DNA from: Tyto alba
Lineage: Eukaryota > Chordata > Aves > Strigiformes > Tytonidae
Length of the DNA: 64,000 bases
Direction: 5' to 3'
NCBI RefSeq assembly: GCF_018691265.1
Contig: NW_024881282.1
Location: 27,802,899-27,866,898, forward strand
Of this stretch, positions 24,701 through 35,504 are shown one piece after another; positions within the stretch are counted from its first letter, which is position 1; every line of letters starts with the position of its first letter. Under the pieces are notes generated by a model, which searched no databases, was not told where the DNA came from, and saw only the letters and a list, made by a program, of their open reading frames with translations. Both the position numbers and the translations under genes were made by a program.

Positions 24701-25684
24701 CAAAATCCTGGCAGGTTGGTATGACTATGGTGATGACACACAATATTCATGGTCTTGTTGCTGTAATAACAATCATAATTCTTTCATTTGTGTAAATAAC
24801 AATTCATGATTAATTTGTTTTTAAAATGATCTTTCCAAGCTCTGCACTGCTCCAGCTACGTAGGCTGAGTCTGTGATAATATTAACTGGTTCTTTCATCC
24901 ATTTTTTAAATACTTCAATTACTGCTCGCAATTCTACAAATTGTGGAGAGGCCTGTAAAATCACCACATGTGATTTCCACTGTCCATTCTCAATCCATGT
25001 CAGGGCTGCCTTCCCAGTTTTTCCACTATCATCTGTAAAAACTGTCGGCCCACTTACTGGAGTGGTACTACACTTAGACTTCTGTTCCAAACACTGTTGC
25101 TCCATAAAAGTAATTAGACGATGACTTGGATGATGCACCTTTATCTGTCCACTAAAAGCTGCTAAAGCAATCTGCAAAAACTGACTATTCTGTAAACACC
25201 ATTGCAAATAATCCTCTGTCATAGGAATGATAAGAGTTTTGGGTTCTTTTCCACTTAATTCCACAATTCGGTTCCTACCCTTCATAATTAACTGTGCAAA
25301 CATTTCTAGTCTGGTTGTAATTGTTTTTTGATGATGGTGAGATAAAAACTGCCATTCCAAAATTTTTAATTTTTCTGTTTCTGGCTCTTTTTCTACCCAT
25401 TGCATTATCATTCCTATGGCTTGAAAATCATTATTAATGATTAATAATTCTATAGGATATCCATACACAATACGATGTGCTTGCCTCTGGCTTAAAATTT
25501 GGTCTATCTTTTGCAAGGCCTGTTCTGCTTCTTTTGTTAATGATCTGGGTGCTGACAATTCTGTATTTCCTTTTAGCAATTCAAACAATGGTTGTAAGGT
25601 CTGATTATCAATACCCAATAAATTCCTTACCCAATTAATGTTTCCTAACAATATTTGCACATCGTTAAGTGTTTGAACAATCAC
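24640..25684 (-). pseudogene. pol: ERV-A RT connection and RNase H, mostly open
   Basis: A 287-codon open frame (24821-25684) covers the RT thumb/connection and RNase H. The RNase H acidic residues are visible: Asp218 in FTDDSGKTG, Glu251 in VELRAV and Asp272 in ITDSAYVAGA. The fourth acidic region with a SHTNLPG block lies beyond the stop, around 24690-24740, in another frame. RNase H degrades the RNA strand during reverse transcription. Upstream it is joined to RT by a frameshift near 25680. Confidence 0.88.
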
Positions 25685-26420
25685 CCTTATATATTGACAC
25701 CTTTTGAAGTTCGATAGTGTGGTCTAATATTTTCCAACCCAAATATTTCCATGGTGCAACGCTTTGCACTTTTTCAGGTGCAATTTGTAATTGATAATCT
25801 TTCAACATGTTACACAATTCCTGTTTAATTTGGTCAGTGTTATCTTTCCCTGCTATTAGCATATCATCCATATGATGATACACTAATAGTTGTGGATATT
25901 TTTCTCTAAATGGTCTCAATGCTATACCCACATAGATTTGACACATTGTTGGTGAATTTTTAATTCCTTGAGGCAAGACCACCCATTGATACCGTTGCAC
26001 TGGTTCTTGTCTATTTGTTGTAGGCACTGAGAATGCAAACCTAACACTATCATCAAGATGGATTGTTATGGTAAAGAAGCAGTCCTTTATATCAATGACT
26101 AAAATGTTCCACCCCTCAGGTATCATAGTTGATGATGGTAATCCTGATTGCAAAGGTCCTATATCTTCCATGACTTCACTGATTCGTCGTAAATCATGTA
26201 ACAATCTCTATTTTCCTGACTTTTTCAGTATTACAAAACCAGGTGTCTTCCAAGGACTAGTTGATGACTGAATATGTCCTGCTTGAAGTTGTTCCTGTAC
26301 TAACTGTTGTAAAATGGTGACCTTTTCTGCTGTTAAAGGCTGCTGATCCACCCAAACTGGTTTGTCAGTTTACCATTTCAGTTTGAGTATGGGTCGCTGA
26401 TCAGCAGCCATTGCTAAAAA
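25665..26420 (-). pseudogene. pol: ERV-A reverse transcriptase, broken
   Basis: Finger and palm domains of a beta-like retroviral RT. Visible blocks in order are [31 protein letters not shown], the first catalytic Asp in VIDIKDCFF, LPQG, and the active-site box, which reads HMDD instead of YMDD. In-frame TAA (26370-26372) and TAG (26208-26210) interrupt it. The Tyr-to-His change at the catalytic box would itself be expected to impair polymerisation. Confidence 0.88.
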
Positions 26421-26429
26421 GGCTTCACT

Positions 26430-26620
26430 GATTTTGTTGATAACACACATTTAAACTGAGCTAACAAGTCTCTTTCCATAAGGTTCATTGGAATTTGTGC
26501 CACATAAGGTTTTGTGCAGCATGTGAATCCATCAGGCATGATAAATGCAACTGTAAATTTACTCACTTTTGTTGTGGCGTCACCTCCAACTCCTACCTCT
26601 TGTCTTTCTAGCCCCTTGAA
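26430..26620 (-). pseudogene. pro: ERV-A protease C-terminal remnant
   Basis: Short stretch containing PMNLMERDLLAQF, which matches the conserved (hydrophobic)-N-L-(x)-G-R-D-(hydrophobic) helix near the end of retroviral aspartic proteases, with Glu where Gly is usual. The D-[ST]-G active site is absent, so the N-terminal half is deleted. It precedes RT after a frameshift, as in betaretroviral gag-pro-pol. Confidence 0.6.
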
Positions 26621-27120
26621 TGTATTCCTCTTCACTGCTGCTGTCATCATTCATTTTTCGCAAAGAACGCCTGATACCCTTTTTCGACCTTAGTGACTTG
26701 TTCCTTTGTCCTGAAACCACACTCTCACAGTCAGATTCTTTATCCGACTGCGACTCCTTGTGGTCATCTTTGCTATGGTCTGAGTGCCTGCTGTTACGAG
26801 GTTCTCTGCATTTGTCTCTGCAGGCAGATCGCTATAGACGATCCCTGGCAAGTGTTCTTCAGGCAGCACGCTCACGTCAAAAAGAATTTTCTGAGTGGCG
26901 CTGCCTACTTGTTTCTCTGCACGCAAATCTATTAAGGTCTCATAACCAAGCGCCAAGTTGTTAATACACGATTTGCATTCGAATCACCCTTTGAAGCATG
27001 CTCAAAAAGTAACTCTCCTGCTTCTTTCTAAGTTATAATATCAAAAGCGCGTGATGATTCCGCAGGTACTCCCTTACTTTTGAGCCAGGCTAATAACAGC
27101 TCTAAAGTTCATTCTTCATA
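26620..27120 (-). pseudogene. gag: ERV-A gag remnants
   Basis: On the right is a matrix-like N-terminal piece (LLLAWLKSKGVPAESS) without an ATG, joined directly to the truncated LTR. Next is an open stretch (26690-26956) with EEHLPGIVYSDLP. In the alternate frame at about 26640-26780 is a charged Ser/Lys/Asp-rich segment like a gag linker. No major homology region or zinc knuckle is present, so capsid and nucleocapsid are deleted. Assignment to gag rests on order and character rather than a diagnostic motif. Confidence 0.5.
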
Positions 27121-27456
27121 TTTCACACACCTATTCTAACATTTGATTGGCTAGCTTAACTATGCATGTCTTTTCTTTTTTTTTTTTTTTTTTTTTTTGT
27201 TTCCTTTGTCACAATAACTTTATTGCTCCAGGCATTCTTCCAAAGTCCTCTGCTGTTCACTGATAACATACTTATTTTTCTGTTATTCCAAAACTTTATT
27301 TTCCTGTTATTCTCAAACCTTCAAGGTCTGTTGTTACCTTATCTTTCTGTTACTCAAGGTCTGTTGTTACCTTGTTTTTCTGTTATTCAGAAACCCTATT
27401 TTTCTGTTATTCACAAACCTTCAAGGTCATCATGGGCTTCATTGATGTAAAATGCC
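27121..27456 (-). mobile_element. ERV-A truncated 5' LTR (U3 only)
   Basis: Matches 22165-22512 of the 3' LTR, including the U3 direct repeats and the T-tract, which is 23 T here (27176-27198) against 8 T in the 3' LTR. R, U5, primer site and leader are missing on the left, and the terminal few bases are missing on the right, where ERV-B gag begins. Confidence 0.85.
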
Positions 27457-28246
27457 TCCCTTAGTCTTGAAATCTGATTCTTCGCCAGAAGATGTCAGTG
27501 GCGGATACAACTTTGGTTGTCAGGACGCTCAGACCTGTCCCTCCTCTTTTGCTTGCGTAAGTGGTGTTTGCTGTTCCCCTTGGCTGCCTGGCAGGCTCAC
27601 TTCCTCTTTTGTCTCAGTCTGCTTTGAGTCTTTAGCTGACACTTCCTATTTCTCTTCTTCAACTGAAACCCCCAGTTCACTAATAGTCGCACACGGAGTT
27701 CCGGTCATTCCTTTTATTGGGTGTGTTTGACCCAGCCCAAAAAATGATAACAAATGACTCGGCTTTCCCCACTCAGGTACAGTCTCAGATTGCAACACTG
27801 CCTGCTTAGGTGCAGTCTCTGGCTGTAAAGCAGTCATTGCTACAGCGGCAACCTTCCTCTCAGCTTTCATTTCCTTCAAGGTATTACTGATGGCTCGCCA
27901 CAAGGGTCCCAGTTCTCAAGCTAATTTACTGTCCTTCCCCCCCTTCTATGGTGACTGTCCAAAACAAGTCACCTACTTCCCACCATTCTATTGGACTAAA
28001 CAGCAACGAAGTAGCAGTGCACCGACCCCACTCTTGTGCCCACTTTACGAGGGCTTGTATTTTTCTCAGACTCACTTCTTCCCCTCTCTCAGAGAGAATA
28101 CTAGTGAGGAGTTTTATTGCCACAACCGTTTCCATTGCAGTCTTACCTAAGGCGATGGGGCTGTCCTGCAGTACAGCTCTCCAGGCTCTGACGTTTTCTA
28201 TTTTGGCTTGTGCCCACCTCCATTGTCTTGCCTCCACGCTTCCCAT
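27457..28246 (-). pseudogene. gag: ERV-B gag N-terminal part, broken
   Basis: Starts at an ATG at 28244-28246, about 80 bp downstream of a Lys-type primer site. The first 106 codons form a Trp-rich matrix-like domain (VRAWRAVLQD, ALVKWAQEWG, FSPIEWWEVGDLFW). After a stop and frameshift near 27925 it continues as an acidic, Gln/Glu/Pro-rich linker (27646-27903). It ends abruptly at the ERV-A LTR fragment. Capsid, nucleocapsid and everything downstream are absent. Family assignment is from position and the retroviral leader. Confidence 0.7.
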
Positions 28247-28326
28247 GACTGCAGTCTCATGATCTTTGGAAGTCTCTCCCTATTTAAGCACTTGGAGTTT
28301 TCAGCATTTAAGCTTCTCTGAGACAG

Positions 28327-28344
28327 GTCCGTGTTCAGGCGCTA
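28327..28344 (-). promoter_or_regulatory. ERV-B primer-binding site, tRNA-Lys type
   Basis: The minus strand reads TAGCGCCTGAACACGGAC, matching the tRNA-Lys3-type primer site at 15 of 18 positions by eye. It lies 5 bp inside the LTR edge. Confidence 0.75.
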
Positions 28345-28349
28345 TTAGT

Positions 28350-28755
28350 TGGAGGGTCCCATATGGAGGCAAGACCTGAGTAATGACACAGCACCGATGC
28401 AATGAAAGTCGTTCTCCTTTATTTGCCCAAATAGCATCCAAGATATACAGAGACAGATTGTCACGCACTCTATGCTTACAATCTATTGGTTAAAAGTACT
28501 TATCACGCACCCGGAAGTGCTGTCTGATAGGTCTGCGTCGTTAGTATGCATGTATAACTACACCTACTTTGTGGTTAGTGTATCCGGGGATGCGTCCAGG
28601 AGGAAGCAATAGCTTGACTTCCTCATTTTAGCCCTTCAAGGTGACCTCAAGGACAAGATTACCACGTAGCAGTTTTCTGCTCTGAGGCCCAGCCTGGATT
28701 GTGCAAACCCTATAGAATCAGTGCATGTCCCTGATCCTCAAGAAATCCTACCACA
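28350..28755 (-). mobile_element. ERV-B 5' LTR
   Basis: TG at 28350 and CA at 28755 give 406 bp. The poly(A) signal complement is at 28420-28425. It shares GAGGGTCCCA and other blocks with the solo LTR at 9047-9465 but not with the ERV-A LTR. No matching 3' LTR for it is present in the window. Confidence 0.85.
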
Positions 28756-31700
28756 ATCAATCATTCATTGAGTATTCTACTGTATTAACCATCCTATCCC
28801 ATCCTGAGGGAAAGAAGTTGTATAGAATATAGAGCATCAGAAGAAGCCTGCTTTGATTTCAAATAAGCTGCAGAAGAGAAAATCGTGTTCCTGGAATGTC
28901 TGGTTAATGGCTTACAAGCAATAACTACCAGTACCATCTTCAGTAACAATTCTACTGAAAAAAATGTCAAGAGGGATTTTGCTGTGTTTTTCATTTCTTC
29001 CTAACTAGAGACGTAGGACAAGTTGCCTAGTCCTCTATAAACTGATGGTGATATGAATTATAAATGACAGATAGATGCCTCAGTTTGCAAGGTCATAGCA
29101 AAGTTGTCAGGCAAAATACAAGAAAGTAATAATCACCACGTAGCTGTCCTGTGTCAGCATGTACTTGCAACTCATTCTTACTATTGGTCATAAAAGAATA
29201 TAGTAAGTAAAGTAACAGTATTTTAGATTTCTAGTTGTTTCATCAGAATTCCGTACACAATTTCTCTGCTACTACTGACAGACAAGGAAGAGATTTTGTG
29301 CAGAGTAGGGACTAGAATATTTTCTTCTGAAATGCAAATACTTGATGATCATAAATATCACAGAGACAATTTACCTGCTGTATGAATCTTAGGACTCATA
29401 TGATGTCTTAAGCAGGACAGATGGCCTTTCAAGTTGACTTTTAGCTTAATTTCTTATGATTCTTCAAATTTCATGCACTATTTTTAGTAACCTGTTGCTG
29501 GTGTAACTTGAACATAATTAGGCCCCCAAATCTGCAATACAAGTTAAAAACTGTTCCCCTTAATCCAGTGACAACTTGTAACAGGTCTTCTAGGGGCAAA
29601 GACACTTTAAGTGTAAACAGAAATTCCAGGTCATGAACATTGCTCTACAAAATTCACACACACCAGCATATTTCACACAGCTCCTCAGATACATGCTTCT
29701 CCCCTTGGTCTGTCAATAAGAGGGTCAGAGGCTCAAAACCAGACGTGCTTTGCTGTGGGACTTCAGTGGAAGCACTTACCCAGCTTCTAGAAACAAGAAA
29801 ACGGTTACAAATAGCCTTTAAATCCCAAAATCTACATGCAGCTGCACAGCTGTGTCTGTTAAATGTTCACAAACATGTATATCTTCTTGGATATATGTAC
29901 AATTCCCTGGTGAAGTCCTGGGGTTTTTTTTAGTGAAATTTTTGAATATACAACCTTTTTTTCAACCTTTCTTATAACCCAAATTTAATTTGCCTGTATG
30001 GCATCTATGACAAACACTCCGTTCCCTGGAAAAAAAAATGTAGGAAGAAATTTTCTTTATACAGCACAGATATTTTAGGAGGCAGAGAAATTTGAAAATA
30101 GTGTCTTCAAACATGTTGACCTTGGTACAGTGAAATATTTGCCATACCAGCAATGAAAGGAAACTCACAGGCTTTGTGAACAGTAGTAGTACTGGAAATT
30201 CACAGAGGAAATTGATACACAGACAAATTCCATTCACCAGATTTTCTATCAGTGTGAGGTTGAGGTCAGCCTGCAGATACAATAGAATAAAAACCAGCAA
30301 CATATGCCACATGCTGAAGCCCTGACTGCCAGAAGCACTGATGTTAACAGCTCTTCCTTAGAGGCCTCTGAGCCTGTGGCAACTGATTTATTCTTCTGGA
30401 ACAAAAACATCATAACAAAGTTCCTCCCTGTCCCTTCTGAGATGTTGAAATTAGAAGGAATAGCGGGCTGTATAATTATTCTCCCAAAGTCCATGGACAG
30501 GGCTCAAGTGTCCACTGCAGCCTTTCCTTATTTTCCAAAAAAATTATTTCAAATACATCACTGATTTTTTTTTTGTCAGACTAATGAAGAAAGAGAAAGA
30601 ACAGTGATAGCACTAAACCAGTCTTAAACAAACCTGGGAGATCCCCAAATTACAACTGGAATACCAGTAAATCCTTCACTATGTGGAACTTCTCCAGCAG
30701 AACTTTCAGTACCAAGAAGCTTTATACTGTGTTATTTTTGTCTGGGAAACAGCTTCAGCCTTAGGGAAAAAAACATACAAATAAAATCCACTCCCCAATA
30801 CCAATAAGGCTGGCTGAATTTTAAATGTTTAGGGCGTGAATAAACTAATCATCAGACAAGGAATTCTGTTTGATCCCAAGCTACCTGTGAATTAAAATTT
30901 ACTTTGGAAGCTGTTTCAGTGAAACAATAGTAATAAAAATATTATGTTATCTGCTGCCTCTCTTCTGTCACTTCCCTTTCCCCAGGTCTTCCATAATTTC
31001 CTACTTTTGGCCCTCCTTTTAGTTACTGCCACCTTCTGTTCATTTATTTGCCATAGACCTGCATCCAGGTAACAATGCCTGTTGAGATTAGTTATATATT
31101 TTCCATTTGTCATTATTACTAGAGAGTGCTAAGGGTTACAGTCTTGCTAAAGCCCAGAAGACATAAATAAATGCAGTCATAGATTCAATTATTATTTTTC
31201 CAAGATACTTTGATTTTGGAATCACAGAAAATCTGGGAATCATTCACAGAATTATTGAGTAACAGTGGTGGTACCTCTGAAATCCTACATTGCAGCTGTT
31301 AGGCAACTTCACCGGAAGACAGTGCTGCCAGGGGAAATCCCTGCTCTGCCTGATTCAGATCAAGGTTTTGGACTAAAATCTGGTAGCTCGGTAAATTCAG
31401 CTGATTCAAAGTGTTGAACTACTTAGCAGAGTGGCCTGTGTAGCAGTTTATTGTTTTTTCTAGGGAAATTAATCTCTCTTATTCTACTTCACATAAACAC
31501 TAATTCCAAGTTCATCTTGAGCATGTTTACAGGATATCAGCAAAGGGGTACCACAGGTTGACAGCACTCCAGGAACAAAGAAGGATTTTTGGAAACAACT
31601 ACAGCTTTTTGGTTCTATAATGAACTTCTGTGTTTTTTCCAATATGACTACCTTGTGGAAGCATACATTTTCTTCCCTTGTCTGTCTGAGGGAGCACACT

Positions 31701-34700
31701 ACCTCTGCATCAAGACGTAAGATTTCCTGCAACCACTGAGGGATCCTGCTGCAGGGTCTGGCAGTGGGATGAACCCAAGAGTGAGCCATGCTGACTAAGC
31801 AGGTCAAGGCCTGCACAGCAATAAGAGAACTGGAATCAGGTAATTTCTTGTGTCCCTTTCTTCTCAATTAATGTCAAAACTAAGGCTGGCCTGTAAGCAT
31901 TAGCAAGTAGAGTCTGTAGTCTCCCACAAAGCTCCCAAACATGTTCCTTCAAATGCAGCTATTCCAGGACAAATCCTCCTAACTGTGTAACAGCTCCTTG
32001 TTCCCATCTTAAAGTCTAATTCTGGCAGAGATAAGCATATAATTAATGTTTTATTTAACCTATTTTGTAGTCCCTATGGCATGCTATCCCAGAGGCTAAA
32101 CTTTCCTCTTCACATAATTATAAAAAAGAAGGGAAACTATAATTAGATGAAAAAACACGCCTACAACTTCCCCTTTCCTCCAATAGCAACCAGAAGAAAA
32201 TAGAATTGAATATAGTAGTTCTAGTTAATGCTAATTACTTGAAACAAACAAACAAACAAAAATATGAGTGCTTTTCCTATTTTTTCAATGAAAAAAAAGT
32301 GACAGTGAAATTCGGTTGGTGGAAACAAAGGCAAAAGATAAGTCAGTCTCATTCATTCTTCCCACAGTAAATTTGGTTTTCCTACTGAGCAAAGTCAAGC
32401 CTGAGACCTTTCCTGCTTGTGCTCAGACACAAAGAACACTGGAAACTTATATGAGAATCTCATTCCTAGTTTTGATTCTAAGGAATGTCTGAATTATTTT
32501 CATTGAAACTTTCAGTCAGAAAAAAAAAATAAAAAGAATGAAGAAAATCAGCCTCTGGCAAAAAAAGGGCAGACTAGAAGATTAAACACAAAGAATTCAA
32601 ATTCTATAAAGACTGGACAATCTTACTTAAAGATGTTGCTAGTAGCCACAGAGGTAATGGAATAGTTTAGGTACGTATGTATGTATCTATATTTGACTAA
32701 CATTCCTGAATCTATTATTGACTTATTTTCATTAACACATCTAATGTAGATTATGCTTCAAAACTGCTCAAATTAAAAAACCCTTCTTTTAAATGATTTG
32801 AGAAAATTAGAACTATTAAAAAGAAATTAAATGTTTTTAATTATAAATCTTTTTATTTCCTAAAAGAGTCTTTCTGCAAACATACTTCATAGCCAGTTAC
32901 TATCACTTTTAAGATAGCTAGAACTGCTGAAAGGAACAGCCGTTTTTCCTGCAGATTGAAAAGGCAGAGAAGTTACGAAGAATAGAAGAAGAGACAAAAT
33001 TGGAAGAGTCTCTTTGTAGAGGTTGCTTTATAAAACCTTTTCCTGCACAAAAATAAACTGTAGAGGATTCAAGTTTAAATAAGGTTTTCAAAGAAAATTT
33101 TAAAACAGGAGTAACTCTGTAAATCTTTATGAAACATGAGCATTAAACACTAAAGAATACATTGTGTTGTGATGACAAAGAGGGTGAAGCTGAATGATAT
33201 CAGACTAGTAACTATCTAGTAACAGGCTTTTGTGTTTCCATGGCTCATCTGTGAAGGACTGAGGTAGACAGGCTGTTACAGCAACAGGCATATGGTAGGT
33301 TTATGAGAGAAAAGAGATTCCTCCCTTGAGACTCCCTTTTGTGCCTGAATTATCAGAAAAATTGAAATTAGATGTGCCATTCTCCTCACAGTAATGGTGT
33401 CACATACCCAGTGTCCATCTCCAGAGAGCTCTTCATCTCAGTGCAAGGAGGAGATGAGCCCTAGGACTAACACCAGCATAATCAGCATTAAACTTGCAAG
33501 GTCCCTCAGCATCAGCTGAGGGTGGGTCTCACTGTAGTCCCACCCAGAGACTGGACATCTTAGGTTGCTAAGTGGCTCATCCAACTTCTATAGAGGTCTA
33601 TTCAGAAAAGAAAATGTAAACACACCTCAGAAATAATTTCAAAAAAACGTCTTGATTACTGCATTATCCTCTATATCACACTGGATAGATCTTTATTGGG
33701 CTGAGGGCTGGAGATACAGAAATAGAGTTAGGTCAAGACTGCTTCCGTAGAAACCCCATCTACTATTCTACCAATGTGTCATCTTGTTGCTGAGTCTTAT
33801 TCTCCAACGCTTCATTTGTGTCTGTATTTACAAATTGAAGAGGGTCAGGAAGCAAGCTTTGTTCCAGAGAGTGAATTTTTCCATATTACCTATGGGGAAG
33901 CAATTGGGCCTGTGCTACCTCCTAAACAGATTCTGGGCTTCTAGTTGAGACACTACCATTTTTCATGGGCTAAAACTATGTCAGGACTTGTGTTAACAGT
34001 TGAAAAGTATCGACAACTGTATGCCAGTGCTCGGACCTGTGCCCTGAACCTGAATAATTTATTAATATAGGCATATCTTTGATGCCCCAGACTCTTGTTC
34101 AGGTTCAAACCTGGTTTGCTTGACAAAGAATGCCCTAAAAGAAACACAGAACAATAAAAACCCTCAAACATCCTTAAGTCCAAGAAACTATAAATAAAAA
34201 CCCTAGAAATGCCACACACATAAAGAAAAATTAACCTGATATTCAGGAATTGGATTGTTACCCCAAAGTTATCAGAATTGCTATAAAGATGTGATAGAAA
34301 CAAAATCCAGTGAAGATATTCTGCCTCATTGCATGAGAATACAGTTAACTACTGACTTAGAAACATACAGTTTTGTGGTAACATTATTGGCTTTTGATTC
34401 TATAAAAAATGAATGCAACAGTAGTTTATCCACACACATCTACAAATATTCCAAATGTTTGAAAAGACAACATACTAACAGTGATCACTGTTAGATTTTG
34501 GGTATAATTTGGGCATACATCTCCCTAAAAATTGCCTAAAGCCATCTGCTGTCAAAAAAAAAAAACATCCCAAATGCAAACAAAATTAAGTGCTGTGAGG
34601 TTACACAGAGATAAACAAAAGAGGACGGGAATTAAAGTGTGTTCAATTGATAACTCATCTGTATTTGTGGTAACTGGCAGAAAATGAACAGGACAAATAT

Positions 34701-35504
34701 TTTGGTTTTGGTTCAAAATACAAAGCAACACTACAGATTTACCTCATGAAACTTTACCAAGATTTCTGAATAAACATCAGCTCAGAGGAAGCAAATAAGA
34801 ATAAGCAAGGGAATCTTAAAATGATAGATTAAAACTGATGATCTGGTAGCCTCAAATATGATTTAGCAAATGAAGTACAAAAAGACAACTGTAATAAATT
34901 AAATACCCTCCACCTCCTACAGAATAAGACAGCTCTAAGAGAGAGTTAGCTCCTTTAGAAGGTTTTCAGTGTTCTCAGTAGAGAAGAGCTTTGCTATGGA
35001 GGACAGGAAACCACAGCATGTCATCAAATTGCTTGAACCATCCATATTGATAGTATTTAAAGAAAGAAAATATAAATAAAGCAGATTTCCCAATTTTACC
35101 TGAGCCACAAAGAGCAGTGGTAGCATTACCATAGACAAAAATGATGTTCATGGGCTGATAGTAAGAAGGGAAAAATAACTGAGCTGCAACATTTGACACA
35201 GGCACAGAATAAGAAGTGGTGAGTGTATGTTTTCACCTTCTGAGACCCGAAAAAAAAAGGTATGTCTCCTAAAGTTATTACCAAGCCTGTCTGCTGGCTA
35301 AAAATATCTCATTTTCCAAAAATACTTCTAACAGTAATTACCAGTTCATAGAAAACAAGACTAGCTACATGCACTTTCTTGAAATGCAGAAAGAGCTTCC
35401 ATACCTCTCCAAGGAAATGAACACCAGATGAAAATATTGTGTTGGTTCATTCCTCATTGGCAGGATGTTTTATGATATAGAGATTGCTATTGATGCAATA
35501 ATGG
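28756..35504. other. AT-rich non-coding DNA
   Basis: The longest stretch without a recognisable element. It contains a (CAAA)n tract at 32241-32262 and short A-runs. The 127-codon minus ORF at 31484-31867 has no ortholog I recognise and no splice or promoter context. No RNA gene seen. Confidence 0.5.
32241..32262. repeat. (CAAA)n microsatellite
   Basis: About five perfect CAAA units. Confidence 0.8.

Larger units (their letters stand above)
22038..27456 (-). mobile_element. ERV-A: rearranged betaretrovirus-like provirus
   Basis: Minus-strand order from right to left: truncated 5' LTR (27456-27121), gag remnants, end of protease, RT, RNase H, integrase, env SU and TM, polypurine tract, 3' LTR (22517-22038). 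Every gene carries stops or frameshifts and most of gag CA/NC and the protease N-terminus is missing. pol resembles beta-like (ERVK) elements, while the env ectodomain resembles alpharetrovirus Env. No TSD joins its two ends, so it has been rearranged since integration. Confidence 0.85.

Noticed and set aside
31484..31867. 127-codon minus-strand ORF
   Set aside because: No recognisable domain, promoter, splice or repeat context; within the range expected by chance in 64 kb.
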